Part shown: positions 43,027 to 53,056 of the stretch, in pieces
Numbering within the stretch: position 1 is the first letter of the stretch
How the letters are laid out: each line of letters opens with the position of its first letter
NCBI RefSeq assembly: GCF_023195925.1
Contig: NZ_JALPRE010000007.1
Location: 434,001 to 498,000 of the forward strand
Length of the DNA: 64,000 bases
Direction: 5' to 3'
DNA from: Aquimarina acroporae
GTDB taxonomy: Bacteria > Bacteroidota > Bacteroidia > Flavobacteriales > Flavobacteriaceae
The notes under the pieces: generated by a model
Databases searched by the model: none
What the model was told of the DNA's origin: nothing
Seen by the model: only the letters and a program-made list of their open reading frames with translations
Position numbers and translations under genes: made by a program

Positions 43027-43160
43027 GTTTATAGCATCTTTTAAAAAGATAAATACTAGTAAATTTTAATTTATTTTATAGAAGTTACAAATCCTACGGA
43101 TTCCCATAACATTGCTTAAAAAAAGTTTCAGAAATTCAACTAAGGAAAAAATTTTATGTT

Positions 43161-43436
43161 ATGGAAAACTTATTCATCAAGTACAAAGAAATTCTCTTTA
43201 AAGGAGACATGGGAATCTTAAAAAAGAATAATTTATTAAACAACTCCAAGAAAACGTATCGAGTTCGTGGTAGAAGTAAATACGGCACCCTCATTCATGA
43301 TGAGTTTCTTAATTCAAAAAACGAACCTATTTATAACATTGAGTATTTTATCTCCTACGACAACTCATACCGATACATATTCATTCAAGATTTAAAGAAG
43401 TCGGTTAATTACGAGGAAGAAGAACTTCTAAATTAA
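43161..43436 (+). CDS. Small hypothetical protein
   Basis: 91 residues, soluble, mixed charge, Lys/Asn-rich at the start and ending in EEEELLN. No signal peptide or known domain (KTYRVRGRSKYGTLIHDEF...NIEYFISYDNSYRYIFIQD). Composition and strand pattern look like a real small protein rather than a chance frame, but there is no homologue I can name. It is a lone plus-strand gene just outside the repeat-bounded block. Confidence 0.5.
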   Translation: MENLFIKYKEILFKGDMGILKKNNLLNNSKKTYRVRGRSKYGTLIHDEFLNSKNEPIYNIEYFISYDNSYRYIFIQDLKKSVNYEEEELLN

Positions 43437-43639
43437 TGGCAAAAATTCTTTATTTTTACACTTAATCGATAAAAAACGTGTTTTATCGTGTTTTTATAAT
43501 GAATCAAAGTACTAAAGTTAATAAAAACTCTGTTTGAATGTATATTTGAATTGTGAGTAAAAAACAACGTCTATTTTTAATCAAATAGTCTGTCAAAATT
43601 TAATTAGCCCTAGAATTACCCTGAATTTAAAACACTTAA

Positions 43640-43670
43640 AAAAAACCTCTTCATAATGAAGAGGTTTTTT
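43640..43670. terminator. Bidirectional intrinsic terminator
   Basis: A 14-bp perfect stem AAAAAACCTCTTCA / TGAAGAGGTTTTTT with a three-base loop, with A and T tracts on both sides, between the convergent genes ending at 43436 and 43693. Confidence 0.9.
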
Positions 43671-43692
43671 ATGAACATTATATAAATCTCTT

Positions 43693-44235
43693 TTAAACTG
43701 ATTTTTGGTAAGCTTCAAAAATCCAACGTTTCAATTCTTCGTCTACTTCATCTATTGCAGAAATTCGAACTCTATGAGTACACATAGTTCCAAATGGCCC
43801 CGAATTTTCAAGTCTATCTGTGGTGGGTTTATCTTTTAGTTTAAATCCTAAATCAATTCTTGTTTTGGTTGCTGGTTTAATTAAAACAAATTGCCTTTTC
43901 CGAATAACACTCACACTTCCCTTTTTGGGGGTAATGGTTACATCCTGACCCAAAGACGATACATAATCAATTAGTTCTTTATAGATAGGAATTAAGTTTT
44001 CTTTGCCCTTATACTGCAATGTTACTAAATCATCTGGGGCATGACTTTCCTCTTTAGACAACGTGACAATAGTATTGGCAAACCCGTGAGATACATTAAA
44101 TTCAGTCTTCAAGTATTTAACACCTTCAGAATGTTTAGCAAAAGCTTTGTCTTTAAGAATAGATTTCCATTCATCTAGTGATTTACCAGTTTTTTCGGGC
44201 ATATTGGCAATCATCGTTTGCAAAGCCTTGTCCAT
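43693..44235 (-). CDS. DUF4287/DUF5655 domain protein
   Basis: 180 residues. The N-terminal part (MIANMPEKTGKSLDEWKSIL...GVKYLKTEFNVSHGFANTIV) fits DUF4287, and the rest (IYKELIDYVSSLGQDVTITPKKGSVSVIRKRQFVLIKP...GPFGTMCTHRVRI) fits DUF5655. The biochemical function of both is unknown; DUF5655 shows a fold-like pattern of a small alpha/beta transport- or nucleic acid-binding module. Cytoplasmic, single gene with its own terminator. Confidence 0.85.
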   Translation of the reverse strand: MDKALQTMIANMPEKTGKSLDEWKSILKDKAFAKHSEGVKYLKTEFNVSHGFANTIVTLSKEESHAPDDLVTLQYKGKENLIPIYKELIDYVSSLGQDVTITPKKGSVSVIRKRQFVLIKPATKTRIDLGFKLKDKPTTDRLENSGPFGTMCTHRVRISAIDEVDEELKRWIFEAYQKSV

Positions 44236-44471
44236 GTCTAATGAATTATTTAATTAACTACAACTTTTGATAGAAGATAAAGAATATATCATATTAATAT
44301 CCCTTGACTACTAATGTAACAAAATTGTAACAAACTCCTTATTATGAAAAATGATTCCATTTGCCATAATTATTGCAATGTTTAATAATTAATGTCTCAA
44401 TAAAACAAAATGTTGCTTCATTCTTGGTTTTGTAGTCGCTTATAAATCTTGGTAAGTTACTAAAACAAGTT

Positions 44472-45725
44472 TTACATCCCTGTTCTGATAGCTTCTACCG
44501 GATCAAGTTTAGAAGCTGAAATTGCCGGCAGAATTCCCGAGATCAAACCTATAAATGACGAAACTATAGTTCCTAATAAAATATTTATTGGTGAGAGTAT
44601 AAACTCAAAATCACCGGTAAATTGCGAAGCCAATAGCGAGACCAACCATACAAGAATAAGACCAATAAGCCCTCCTATTAAAGACAAGATCACGGCTTCA
44701 AACAGAAATTGAAATAAGATAAATTTGTTTTTAGCCCCCAAAGACTTTTGTATTCCTATCAAGTTTGTTCGTTCTTTTACACTTACAAACATAATATTGG
44801 CTATACCAAATCCCCCAACTAATAGTGAAAAACCGCTTATAATAAGACCAATAACGCTCATTTGCCCGGTGATGTTATCAATAAAATCTGTAAATCCCTG
44901 CAATTGATTGATAAAAAAGTTATCGATCTCATCTGGTTTTAAACCTCGATAAGCTCTTAGTTTTTGTTTGAGAGCAGCTACAAATTCGGGTACATCGATA
45001 CCTGATTCTGGTTTTATTACGATACCTGGGAAAGAAGCTTTGTTATTATTCCCATAAATACGGCGCACCAAATTTGCAGGTACCATTACCATAGTGTCTT
45101 TAGACCCACCAAACAATCCAGAACCTTCCTTTTTCAGCACCCCAATTACAGTAAATTTTCTCCCATACAATCGTACTCTTTTACCTATAGGATCTGCACT
45201 ACCAAATAAACTATTGGCAATTTCATCACCCATTACAATTACTGGAGCTCCAGAGAGTGATTCTTGCTCATTATAAAACCTACCATTAACCACTTGTAAT
45301 TCTTCAATATCATAATAATCATTGGTCACAGGAGCCACTTGCACGTTACTCACAGTTTCGTCTTGATATTTTATGGTTTCAGGCCCTACGTTTAATGCAA
45401 ATGCCGCCGCTTTTACATCGGGCAACGTACGCTTAATATATTGATACTCTTCAAAAGTTACATCAGGAAACTGTTCCCTCTTCCATTGTGGTACATCGGT
45501 AGGGCCAAACGAAAAACGCATTAAATATATAGTACTATTATCTAGTGAACTTATACTTCCTTTTATTTCCTGTTTTAATGAATCGACAGCAGCCAAAACA
45601 CCTATAATAGAAAAGATCCCTATTGTTACCCCAAGTAACGACAAGAAGGTTCTAAGTTTATTATTGATCAAGGCATTTACAGCAAAGTAAAAACTCTCTT
45701 TAAGTACTCGAAGATAGATTAGCAT
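44472..45725 (-). CDS. MacB/FtsX-type ABC transporter permease
   Basis: 417 residues. An N-terminal membrane helix (about 20-42, RTFLSLLGVTIGIFSIIGVLAA), a large periplasmic MacB core (about 45-275), and three C-terminal helices (about 285-310, 335-360, 375-400) in an FtsX domain with GIQKSLGAKNKFILFQFLFE. It works with a separate ATPase in mechanotransmission rather than classic transport, for example in lipoprotein handling or export of small molecules. No cognate ATPase gene is adjacent in the window, so the partner is encoded elsewhere. Confidence 0.92.
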   Translation of the reverse strand: MLIYLRVLKESFYFAVNALINNKLRTFLSLLGVTIGIFSIIGVLAAVDSLKQEIKGSISSLDNSTIYLMRFSFGPTDVPQWKREQFPDVTFEEYQYIKRTLPDVKAAAFALNVGPETIKYQDETVSNVQVAPVTNDYYDIEELQVVNGRFYNEQESLSGAPVIVMGDEIANSLFGSADPIGKRVRLYGRKFTVIGVLKKEGSGLFGGSKDTMVMVPANLVRRIYGNNNKASFPGIVIKPESGIDVPEFVAALKQKLRAYRGLKPDEIDNFFINQLQGFTDFIDNITGQMSVIGLIISGFSLLVGGFGIANIMFVSVKERTNLIGIQKSLGAKNKFILFQFLFEAVILSLIGGLIGLILVWLVSLLASQFTGDFEFILSPINILLGTIVSSFIGLISGILPAISASKLDPVEAIRTGM

Positions 45726-45821
45726 ATGCGATGTATTGCGTCAAATTTTGAATCATCTAAAGATAGGACGTTTTCCTTAGAATTTTGTTACAAATTCTTG
45801 CAAACAATTATACATAATTGA

Positions 45822-45853
45822 TTGTCTAATTGGTAAGTAAATTGCTACTTTTG
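45822..45853 (+). promoter_or_regulatory. Bacteroidota-type promoter of purH
   Basis: TACTTTTG (45846-45853) matches TAnnTTTG exactly and a TTG (45822-45824) stands 21 bp upstream, within the usual 17-23. The start codon is 24 bp downstream of the -7 box. Confidence 0.7.
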
Positions 45854-45876
45854 CGTTTTACTAACTAAAATTACCC

Positions 45877-47409
45877 ATGAGCAACACAAAAACGGCGAAA
45901 TCTGCATTAATTTCTGTATTTAGTAAAGACGGATTAGCACCTATCGTAAAAAAATTAGACGAACTTAACGTAACAATTTATTCAACCGGAGGGACCGAAA
46001 AATTTATAAGAGATTTAGGAATCGATGTAGTTCCTGTAGAAGATATTACCTCTTACCCTTCTATTTTGGGTGGTCGTGTAAAAACATTACACCCTAAAGT
46101 ATTTGGTGGAATTCTAAATCGTCAAAACAATGATAGCGATGTTGCCGAATTAGAGCAGTATGAAATCCCGCAGATCGATATTGTAATCGTAGATTTATAT
46201 CCATTCGAAAAAACTGTAGCTTCGGGAGCTTCAGAACAAGATATTATTGAAAAAATCGATATTGGCGGTATTTCTCTCATTAGAGCAGCTGCCAAAAACT
46301 TTGCCGATGTTACTTGTGTAGCCTCTGTAGATGATTATGCTGAGTTTTTGGATATCATTTCTGAAGGAAACGGAAGTATTTCACTTGCAGATCGTAAACG
46401 TTTTGCCGCTAAAGCTTTTAATGTATCTTCTCACTATGACACAGCTATTTTCAACTACTTTAATGGAGATCAGGAAATTGCAGCACTTAAGGTGAGCGAA
46501 ACAAAAGGAAAAACGTTACGTTATGGCGAGAACCCTCATCAAAAAGGATTCTTTTTTGGTGATTTTGATGCTATGTTTGACAAACTACATGGTAAAGAGC
46601 TTTCTTATAATAACCTACTCGATGTAGATGCTGCTGTAAACTTAATGAGTGAATTTAAAGGAGAAGCGCCAACCTTTGCTATTTTAAAACACAATAACGC
46701 TTGTGGTCTTGCTCAACGAGATACCGTTTTACAATCATATGTAGACGCATTGGCTGGAGATCCAATTTCTGCTTTTGGAGGCATTTTAATTAGTAACTCT
46801 GAAATTGATAAAGCGACGGCAGAAGAAATACATAAATTATTTTGTGAAGTAGTAATTGCACCTTCTTTTACCGAGGATGCACTAGAGATCCTGAAAGGAA
46901 AGAAAAATAGAATTCTACTCATACAGAAAGACATTGAACTACCGCAAACCCAAGTGCGTACATGCTTAAATGGTGCTTTGGTACAAGATAAAGATTTAAA
47001 GACTGATGCAACTGAAGATTTAACAACTGTAACCAAGGCAGCACCAACAACTGCACAAATTGAAGACCTTTTATTTGCGTCGAAAATCTGTAAGCATACC
47101 AAATCAAATACCATAGTATTTGCAAAAGATAAACAATTATTCGCTAGCGGAACAGGACAAACCTCTAGAGTAGATGCGTTGAAACAATCTGTAGAAAAAG
47201 CAAAATCATTTAACTTTGATTTGAATGGAGCGGTAATGGCAAGTGATGCTTTTTTCCCGTTTCCAGACTGTGTAGAATTGGCAGATAAAGTAGGAATAAA
47301 AGCAGTGATTCAACCTGGTGGTTCAATCAAAGATCAATTAAGTATAGATTACTGTGACGAAAATGGAATTGCAATGGTTATGACCGGAACTCGCCATTTT
47401 AAACATTAA
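45877..47409 (+). CDS. purH: Bifunctional AICAR formyltransferase/IMP cyclohydrolase
   Basis: 510 residues, full length. The N-terminal MGS-like IMP cyclohydrolase domain (about 1-195; LISVFSKDGLAPIVKKL, YSTGGTEKFI, YPFEKTVA) is followed by the AICAR transformylase domain (RYGENPHQKG, LKHNNACGLA, ASDAFFPFPD, QPGGSIKDQ, MTGTRHFKH). It performs the last two steps of de novo IMP synthesis in the cytoplasm. It is preceded by its own promoter and 43 bp upstream of mreB. Confidence 0.98.
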   Translation: MSNTKTAKSALISVFSKDGLAPIVKKLDELNVTIYSTGGTEKFIRDLGIDVVPVEDITSYPSILGGRVKTLHPKVFGGILNRQNNDSDVAELEQYEIPQIDIVIVDLYPFEKTVASGASEQDIIEKIDIGGISLIRAAAKNFADVTCVASVDDYAEFLDIISEGNGSISLADRKRFAAKAFNVSSHYDTAIFNYFNGDQEIAALKVSETKGKTLRYGENPHQKGFFFGDFDAMFDKLHGKELSYNNLLDVDAAVNLMSEFKGEAPTFAILKHNNACGLAQRDTVLQSYVDALAGDPISAFGGILISNSEIDKATAEEIHKLFCEVVIAPSFTEDALEILKGKKNRILLIQKDIELPQTQVRTCLNGALVQDKDLKTDATEDLTTVTKAAPTTAQIEDLLFASKICKHTKSNTIVFAKDKQLFASGTGQTSRVDALKQSVEKAKSFNFDLNGAVMASDAFFPFPDCVELADKVGIKAVIQPGGSIKDQLSIDYCDENGIAMVMTGTRHFKH

Positions 47410-47452
47410 TTTTATTACATTTACGAAATTTTAACCCCTTTTTCGAATTTTT

Positions 47453-48481
47453 ATGGGATTTTTTGACTTCTTTACCGAAGAGATCGCAATAGACTTAGGT
47501 ACCGCTAATACCTTAGTAATTCACAATGACAAAGTAGTGGTAGATAGCCCATCTATTGTAGCTAGAGATATTATGTCTGGTAAAATTATCGCAGCGGGAA
47601 AAGAAGCTGCCATGATGCAAGGAAAAACCCACGAAAACATCAAGACCATCAGACCTCTTAAGGATGGAGTAATTGCAGATTTTGATGCTAGTGAAAAAAT
47701 GATAAGCATGTTTATCAAAGATATCCCTGCATTAAAGAAAAAGCTATTTGCTCCCGCTTTACGTATGGTGATCTGTATTCCATCTGGAATTACCGAAGTA
47801 GAGATGCGCGCGGTAAAAGAAAGTGCTGAGCGTGTAAATGGAAAAGAGGTATACCTTATTCATGAACCAATGGCTGCAGCAATTGGTATTGGTGTAGATA
47901 TCATGCAGCCCAAAGGAAACATGATCGTAGATATAGGTGGAGGTACTACCGAAATTGCAGTAATTGCTTTGGGTGGTATTGTATGCGACAAATCTGTAAA
48001 AATTGCAGGTGATGTATTTACCAACGATATCATCTATTATATGCGAACCCAACACAATCTTTATGTTGGAGAGCGTACTGCAGAAAAAATAAAAATTCAG
48101 ATTGGTGCTGCTACCGAAGACCTTGAACTTCCACCAGAAGAAATGAATGTACAAGGACGGGATTTATTAACAGGAAAACCAAAACAAGTACAGATTTCTT
48201 TTAGGGAAATGGCGAAAGCACTGGATAAATCTATTTTACGAATTGAAGATGCCGTAATGGAAACACTATCGCAAACACCTCCAGAACTCGCTGCAGATAT
48301 TTATAATACGGGTATATATCTTGCTGGAGGAGGATCGATGCTTAGAGGATTAGACAAAAGATTATCTCAAAAAACAGATCTACCAGTATATATTGCAGAA
48401 GACCCTTTGAGAGCTGTGGTACGAGGTACAGGAATTACACTAAAAAATCTGAATAGATACAAAAGCGTATTGATAAAATAG
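47453..48481 (+). CDS. mreB: Rod shape-determining actin homologue MreB
   Basis: 342 residues. Actin-fold motifs are clear: DLGTANTLV (phosphate 1), EPMAAAIG, DIGGGTTEIAVIALGG (phosphate 2) and GIYLAGGGSMLRG (adenosine loop). It polymerises under the inner membrane and directs the elongasome. First gene of the mreB-mreC-mreD-mrdA-rodA cluster; 127 bp separate it from mreC. Confidence 0.98.
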   Translation: MGFFDFFTEEIAIDLGTANTLVIHNDKVVVDSPSIVARDIMSGKIIAAGKEAAMMQGKTHENIKTIRPLKDGVIADFDASEKMISMFIKDIPALKKKLFAPALRMVICIPSGITEVEMRAVKESAERVNGKEVYLIHEPMAAAIGIGVDIMQPKGNMIVDIGGGTTEIAVIALGGIVCDKSVKIAGDVFTNDIIYYMRTQHNLYVGERTAEKIKIQIGAATEDLELPPEEMNVQGRDLLTGKPKQVQISFREMAKALDKSILRIEDAVMETLSQTPPELAADIYNTGIYLAGGGSMLRGLDKRLSQKTDLPVYIAEDPLRAVVRGTGITLKNLNRYKSVLIK

Positions 48482-48608
48482 TGTAAAAAAACATATTCCT
48501 AGTATACCTAAATTTTCGATTTTACGTTATCCTGCTTTGGCACCTTATTATGAGTATTCATTAAGGTACATAATAAACGTTGAACAAAACAAATAACGAC
48601 ACCTAAGC

Positions 48609-49433
48609 ATGCAGCAGATTATTAATTTTTTAATACGAAATAAGCATTCGCTGCTTTTCCTTCTGTTGCTTTTATTATCATTTGTTTTTACGATACAATC
48701 ACATTCGTATCACAAAAGCAAGTTTGTGAGTTCTACTAACTTTCTTAGCGGTGGGATGTATACCTGGCAAAACTCCATAAGTGACTATTTTAATCTGAAA
48801 TCTGAAAACAAAAGACTTTTAGAAGAAAACGAAAGACTGTATAATCAACTTAGCGCTTTGGGAGTCGATTCGGTAACTGTTCAAAAAATAGATACCTCAT
48901 CTTTTAATGCTCCATATACCTTTACTAAAGCCAGAGTAATCAAAAATGATTACAGTAAGATTGACAATTATATTCTTATCAATAAAGGAGAGAACGATAG
49001 TATACAACCTGACATGGGAGTTATTACAGACAAAGGTATCGTAGGTATCATAGAAAACACATCTAAAAATTACAGCAGAGTGATTTCGATATTAAATAGC
49101 AATTCCCGAATTAATGCTGGGCTTAAAAAGTCAAATCAATACGGATCATTAGTCTGGAACGGAAAAGATCCCAATATTGTGCAGCTTGAAACTGTACCTC
49201 GACAAGCCGAATTAACAGAAGGAGATACCATTATCACCCATGGTAGATCAACAATTTTCCCCAGAGGTATAGGTATAGGCACTATTCTTAACTACAATCT
49301 TGATGAAAGCAAAAGCTACTACGAAATTGACGTGAAACTATTTAATGATATGACCAATATTGGATTCGTATATACCATAAAAAACAGAGATCTCGAAGAG
49401 ATTAAAAGTATAGAAGCCCCAACTAATGAATAA
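48609..49433 (+). CDS. mreC: Rod shape-determining protein MreC
   Basis: 274 residues: a short cytoplasmic start, one membrane helix (about 12-30), a coiled coil (about 60-85, LKSENKRLLEENERLYNQL) and the beta-barrel MreC domain with GENDSIQPDMGVITDKGIVG and TIITHGRSTIFPRGIGIGT. It links MreB to PBP2 in the periplasm. It overlaps mreD by 8 bp. Confidence 0.96.
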   Translation: MQQIINFLIRNKHSLLFLLLLLLSFVFTIQSHSYHKSKFVSSTNFLSGGMYTWQNSISDYFNLKSENKRLLEENERLYNQLSALGVDSVTVQKIDTSSFNAPYTFTKARVIKNDYSKIDNYILINKGENDSIQPDMGVITDKGIVGIIENTSKNYSRVISILNSNSRINAGLKKSNQYGSLVWNGKDPNIVQLETVPRQAELTEGDTIITHGRSTIFPRGIGIGTILNYNLDESKSYYEIDVKLFNDMTNIGFVYTIKNRDLEEIKSIEAPTNE

Positions 49434-49932
49434 AGAAGTAGTTGCAAATATCGGACGGTTTGTTATTCTCATTTTGGTGCAGGTTTTAGTACTAAATCAT
49501 GTGAATTTTATGGGGTATCTTAATCCTTATATCTATATTATTTTTATTCTGCTTGCTCCAATAAACATTAATAAGAGTTTGTTTCTTCTTATCAGTTTTA
49601 TTTTAGGACTCACCATAGACATGTTTGGAGACTCCGGAGGAGTACATGCGGCAGCAAGTTTGGTAATTGCTTTTTTCAGACCGATAGCACTACGATCGGT
49701 ATTTGGATTAAGTTATGAGTTTCAAACAGTAAAATTGAGCAACATCAGTTTTGGAGAAAAATTAGGATATGTAATTCTTATGGTTTTAACGCATCATATT
49801 GTGCTTTTTTCCCTAGAAATTTTTAACTTCTCACACATACTATTAATAGCAAAAAAAACGTTATTTTCTAGTTTGTTCACTATAGTGATCACTATGCTAG
49901 TTTTGGTATTGTTTAGAAGAAACGATTCATGA
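49426..49932 (+). CDS. mreD: Rod shape-determining protein MreD
   Basis: 168 residues with about five membrane helices. It matches the position and hydrophobicity pattern of MreD, with the GLTIDMFGDSGGVHAAASLVIAF region typical of the family in Bacteroidota. It overlaps mreC by 8 bp and mrdA by 4 bp, so translation is coupled. Role: membrane component of the elongasome. Confidence 0.93.
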   Translation: MNKEVVANIGRFVILILVQVLVLNHVNFMGYLNPYIYIIFILLAPININKSLFLLISFILGLTIDMFGDSGGVHAAASLVIAFFRPIALRSVFGLSYEFQTVKLSNISFGEKLGYVILMVLTHHIVLFSLEIFNFSHILLIAKKTLFSSLFTIVITMLVLVLFRRNDS

Positions 49933-51800
49933 GAAAATTACTCCTATATTTAATCATTGTAACAACTGGTTTTGTTTTTATTGCTAGGCTTTTTTACTTG
50001 CAAATTTACAACACCTCTTTTGCTTCACTTTCTGAAGACAATGCGATCAAGGTAATTTATGATTATCCACAAAGAGGAGCCATTTATGATCGAAATGGGA
50101 GATTGCTAGTCACCAACCAACCATCATATGATGTTATGGTAATTCCTCGGGAACTAAAACCATTTGACACTTTAGAGTTTTGCTCAATACTTAATATAAC
50201 CAAAGACAAACTCGTTAAACGATTAGATAGAGCAAGAATATACTCTCCAAGAGTACCATCGATTGTGATCCCACAGCTCACCAAAGACGAATATGCCTAT
50301 CTTCAGGAAAAAATGAGAAAGTTTGAAGGATTTTATATTCAAAAACGTTCTCTTAGAGATTACCAAACTATTCACGCTGCTAATGTTTTAGGATATATTG
50401 GAGAGGTAAACGAGGCCTTAATAAAAAAAGACCCCTACTATCTTTCTGGAGACCTTATTGGTATTGATGGTGTCGAAAAACAATATGAAAAAGAGTTACG
50501 AGGCATAAAAGGGGTAAAGAGAATACAAAAAGATCGATTTAACAGAGATATCGGTCCGTATAAAAATGGTAAATTCGACACCTTACCTGTTAACGGGAAA
50601 GATCTTACTATAACTCTTGACGCTAAGCTTCAGGCTTATGGTCAAAAACTAATGGAAAATAAACGCGGCGGTATCGTTGCTCTAGAACCATCGACAGGAG
50701 AAATACTGGCACTCATTACTGCACCGAGTTACAAACCAGAATTATTAGTAGGCAGAAAAAGATCTCCTAATTTTACAAAGCTATATTATGATACCATTGC
50801 AAAACCTTTATTCGATAGAGGTTTACAAGGAGAGTACCCTCCTGGATCTCCCTTTAAAACTATCAATGCCCTTATAGGTTTACAAGAAAATGTGATCGAC
50901 ACCAAAGAAACAGTACCTTGTAGAATGGGATATTACTACGGAAGAAGAGGACAAAAATTAGGTTGTCATTATCATCGAAGTCCACTGAGTATGATCCCTG
51001 GTATTGCCAACTCTTGTAATGCATACTTCGCTACGGTATACAAAAGAATTATTGAAAAATATGATTCTCCACAAGAAGGAATAGACAAATGGAGAAAGCA
51101 TGTTCAAAGTTTTGGGTTGGGGAACTATCTGGGTAACGATTTATCTGCAGGTAGACCAGGAAAAGTACCGAACTCTGAATACTATAACAAAGTTTACCAA
51201 TACCCGAAATACAAATGGTATGCCACAGGAACCATTTCAAATTCTATAGGACAAGGTGAAGTATTGGCAACCCCCATACAGTTAGCCAATATGACTGCCG
51301 CTATTGCCAATAGAGGGTTTTATTTTACGCCACATATTATCAAAGCTGTAGATGGACAACCAATAGAAATCGAAAACTATACTAAGCCTAAATATACTAC
51401 TATAGATAAAGAACATTTTGAACCCGTAATTGAAGGAATGCATGAGGTATACACCAAAGGAACTGCTAATTTTTTGCAAGTAGAAGGTATTGATATTTGT
51501 GGAAAAACAGGAACAGCAGAAAACTATACCAAAATTGATGGTGTAAAGACCCAACTTACCGATCACTCTGTTTTTGTAGCTTTTGCCCCAAAAGAAAACC
51601 CTAAAATTGTACTGGCAGTATTTGTAGAAAATGGGTATTGGGGAGCAAGATACGCAGGAAGAATTGCATCTTTAATGATAGAAAAACACTTAAGAGACGA
51701 TATTTCTAGAAAGGATCTGGAACAGTGGATTCTAACCCATAGTCTTGAAGAAGAATATGCAAAACCTTATAGTGGTGAACCTTTTAAAATAAATCAATAA
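49929..51800 (+). CDS. mrdA: Penicillin-binding protein 2
   Basis: 623 residues. An N-terminal membrane helix (about 3-22), the PBP dimerisation domain (YPQRGAIYDRNGRLLVTNQPSYDV) and the transpeptidase domain with S-x-x-K in YPPGSPFKTI, S-x-N in ANSCNAYF and K-T-G in CGKTGTAEN. It crosslinks peptidoglycan during cell elongation together with RodA. It overlaps mreD by 4 bp and rodA by 1 bp. Confidence 0.97.
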   Translation: MRKLLLYLIIVTTGFVFIARLFYLQIYNTSFASLSEDNAIKVIYDYPQRGAIYDRNGRLLVTNQPSYDVMVIPRELKPFDTLEFCSILNITKDKLVKRLDRARIYSPRVPSIVIPQLTKDEYAYLQEKMRKFEGFYIQKRSLRDYQTIHAANVLGYIGEVNEALIKKDPYYLSGDLIGIDGVEKQYEKELRGIKGVKRIQKDRFNRDIGPYKNGKFDTLPVNGKDLTITLDAKLQAYGQKLMENKRGGIVALEPSTGEILALITAPSYKPELLVGRKRSPNFTKLYYDTIAKPLFDRGLQGEYPPGSPFKTINALIGLQENVIDTKETVPCRMGYYYGRRGQKLGCHYHRSPLSMIPGIANSCNAYFATVYKRIIEKYDSPQEGIDKWRKHVQSFGLGNYLGNDLSAGRPGKVPNSEYYNKVYQYPKYKWYATGTISNSIGQGEVLATPIQLANMTAAIANRGFYFTPHIIKAVDGQPIEIENYTKPKYTTIDKEHFEPVIEGMHEVYTKGTANFLQVEGIDICGKTGTAENYTKIDGVKTQLTDHSVFVAFAPKENPKIVLAVFVENGYWGARYAGRIASLMIEKHLRDDISRKDLEQWILTHSLEEEYAKPYSGEPFKINQ

Positions 51801-53053
51801 TGGCAAAATCCAGTGTCGCTGCTATAGATTGGATCACCGTTTTATTATTTGTTCTACTCGTCGGATTTGGATGGGGTAACATCTACTCAGCATCTTATGA
51901 AAATGAAGCTTTTTCACTTACCGATTTCTCGCAAGTATACATAAAACAAGGATACTGGATTCTTTTCAGCATTGTCATTATTATAATTATACAAGCCATA
52001 GAAGCCAAATTTTATGAACGGTTTGCGGGCCTTATTTACATAATCTCACTTGTATCGCTTTTAGGGCTTTTTGTTTTAGGAAAAAACGTGAATGGAGCAA
52101 CCTCATGGTACGCTTTTGGGCCTGTAGGATTACAACCATCAGAATTTGCCAAAGCTGCTACTGCATTGGCACTAGCTAAGTTTTTGAGCGATATGCAGAC
52201 CAATATCAAGCATCTGAAGTACCAGGTAAGAGCATTCTTAATTATTGCCATTCCTGCATTACTAATAGTCCCTCAACCAGATCCAGGTAGTGCGTTGGTA
52301 TATGCTGCTTTCTTTTTCCCTTTATACAGAGAAGGGCTAGCTGCAATTTATTTAATAGTTGGGGTTTCTGCAGCAGTTTTATTTGTATTGACGTTGCTTT
52401 TTAATCCTTTATGGGTGGTACTAGCAATTGCTACAGTTATGATATTTATTCTAATTCGCAAAAGGAAACAAAAACCCAAATACTCCAGATATTTGCTTAC
52501 CCTCGTGGTAATAACTGCCTTTTGCTTCTCGGTAAATTACATTTTTAACAATGTTTTTGAGCAACGTCACAGAGACAGGTTCAACATTGTATTAGGAAAA
52601 GAAGTCGACTCTAAAGGAATTGGATATAACACGAATCAAAGTCAAATAGCTATCGGTAGTGGTAGTTGGACCGGGAAAGGCTGGAAAGAAGGAACCCAAA
52701 CCAAAGGAGGGTTTGTTCCTGAGCAATCTACAGATTATATTTTTAGTACAGTTGGCGAAGAATGGGGATTTCTAGGAGCTGCTTTAATTATTACTCTTTT
52801 TGTTTTACTCCTGTTGCGACTCATTCATCTAGCAGAGCGACAAAAAAACCAGTTTAGCAGGGTATATGGATACAGCGTTGTGGGTATTCTCTTTATTCAT
52901 TTTGCTATCAACATTGGAATGGTAACAGGATTAATACCAACCATTGGTATCCCTCTTCCATTTTTTAGTTATGGAGGTTCAGGATTATGGGGCTTTACTA
53001 TTCTATTATTTATTTTTATAAAGCTTGATGCCAATCGAGTGAATGAATGGTAA
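51800..53053 (+). CDS. rodA: SEDS glycosyltransferase RodA
   Basis: 417 residues with about ten membrane helices. SEDS signatures are visible: PQPDPGSALVY with the conserved Asp region, the extracellular loop FVPEQSTDYIFSTVGEEWGF, and IPTIGIPLPFFSYGGSG. It polymerises glycan chains for PBP2. It begins on the last base of the mrdA stop codon and ends the operon. Confidence 0.97.
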   Translation: MAKSSVAAIDWITVLLFVLLVGFGWGNIYSASYENEAFSLTDFSQVYIKQGYWILFSIVIIIIIQAIEAKFYERFAGLIYIISLVSLLGLFVLGKNVNGATSWYAFGPVGLQPSEFAKAATALALAKFLSDMQTNIKHLKYQVRAFLIIAIPALLIVPQPDPGSALVYAAFFFPLYREGLAAIYLIVGVSAAVLFVLTLLFNPLWVVLAIATVMIFILIRKRKQKPKYSRYLLTLVVITAFCFSVNYIFNNVFEQRHRDRFNIVLGKEVDSKGIGYNTNQSQIAIGSGSWTGKGWKEGTQTKGGFVPEQSTDYIFSTVGEEWGFLGAALIITLFVLLLLRLIHLAERQKNQFSRVYGYSVVGILFIHFAINIGMVTGLIPTIGIPLPFFSYGGSGLWGFTILLFIFIKLDANRVNEW

Positions 53054-53056
53054 TTC

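Larger units (their letters stand above)
42525..43160. other. 636-bp region upstream of the secretion operon
   Basis: No sizeable gene. On the minus strand it has the leader hairpin (42569-42587), the -7 box and dyad (42643-42689) of the pseudopilin operon. On the plus strand it has the second copy of the 260-bp repeat (42766-43026). Between the repeat and the small gene at 43161 nothing was recognised. Confidence 0.7.

Noticed and set aside
20485-43160. Classic integrative element or prophage
   Set aside because: No integrase, transposase, phage gene or tRNA-derived attachment site was found; only direct repeats mark the block.
46713-47125. Long antisense frames inside purH and other genes
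   Set aside because: They lie wholly within strongly supported genes on the other strand, have no family signature and follow from codon bias.
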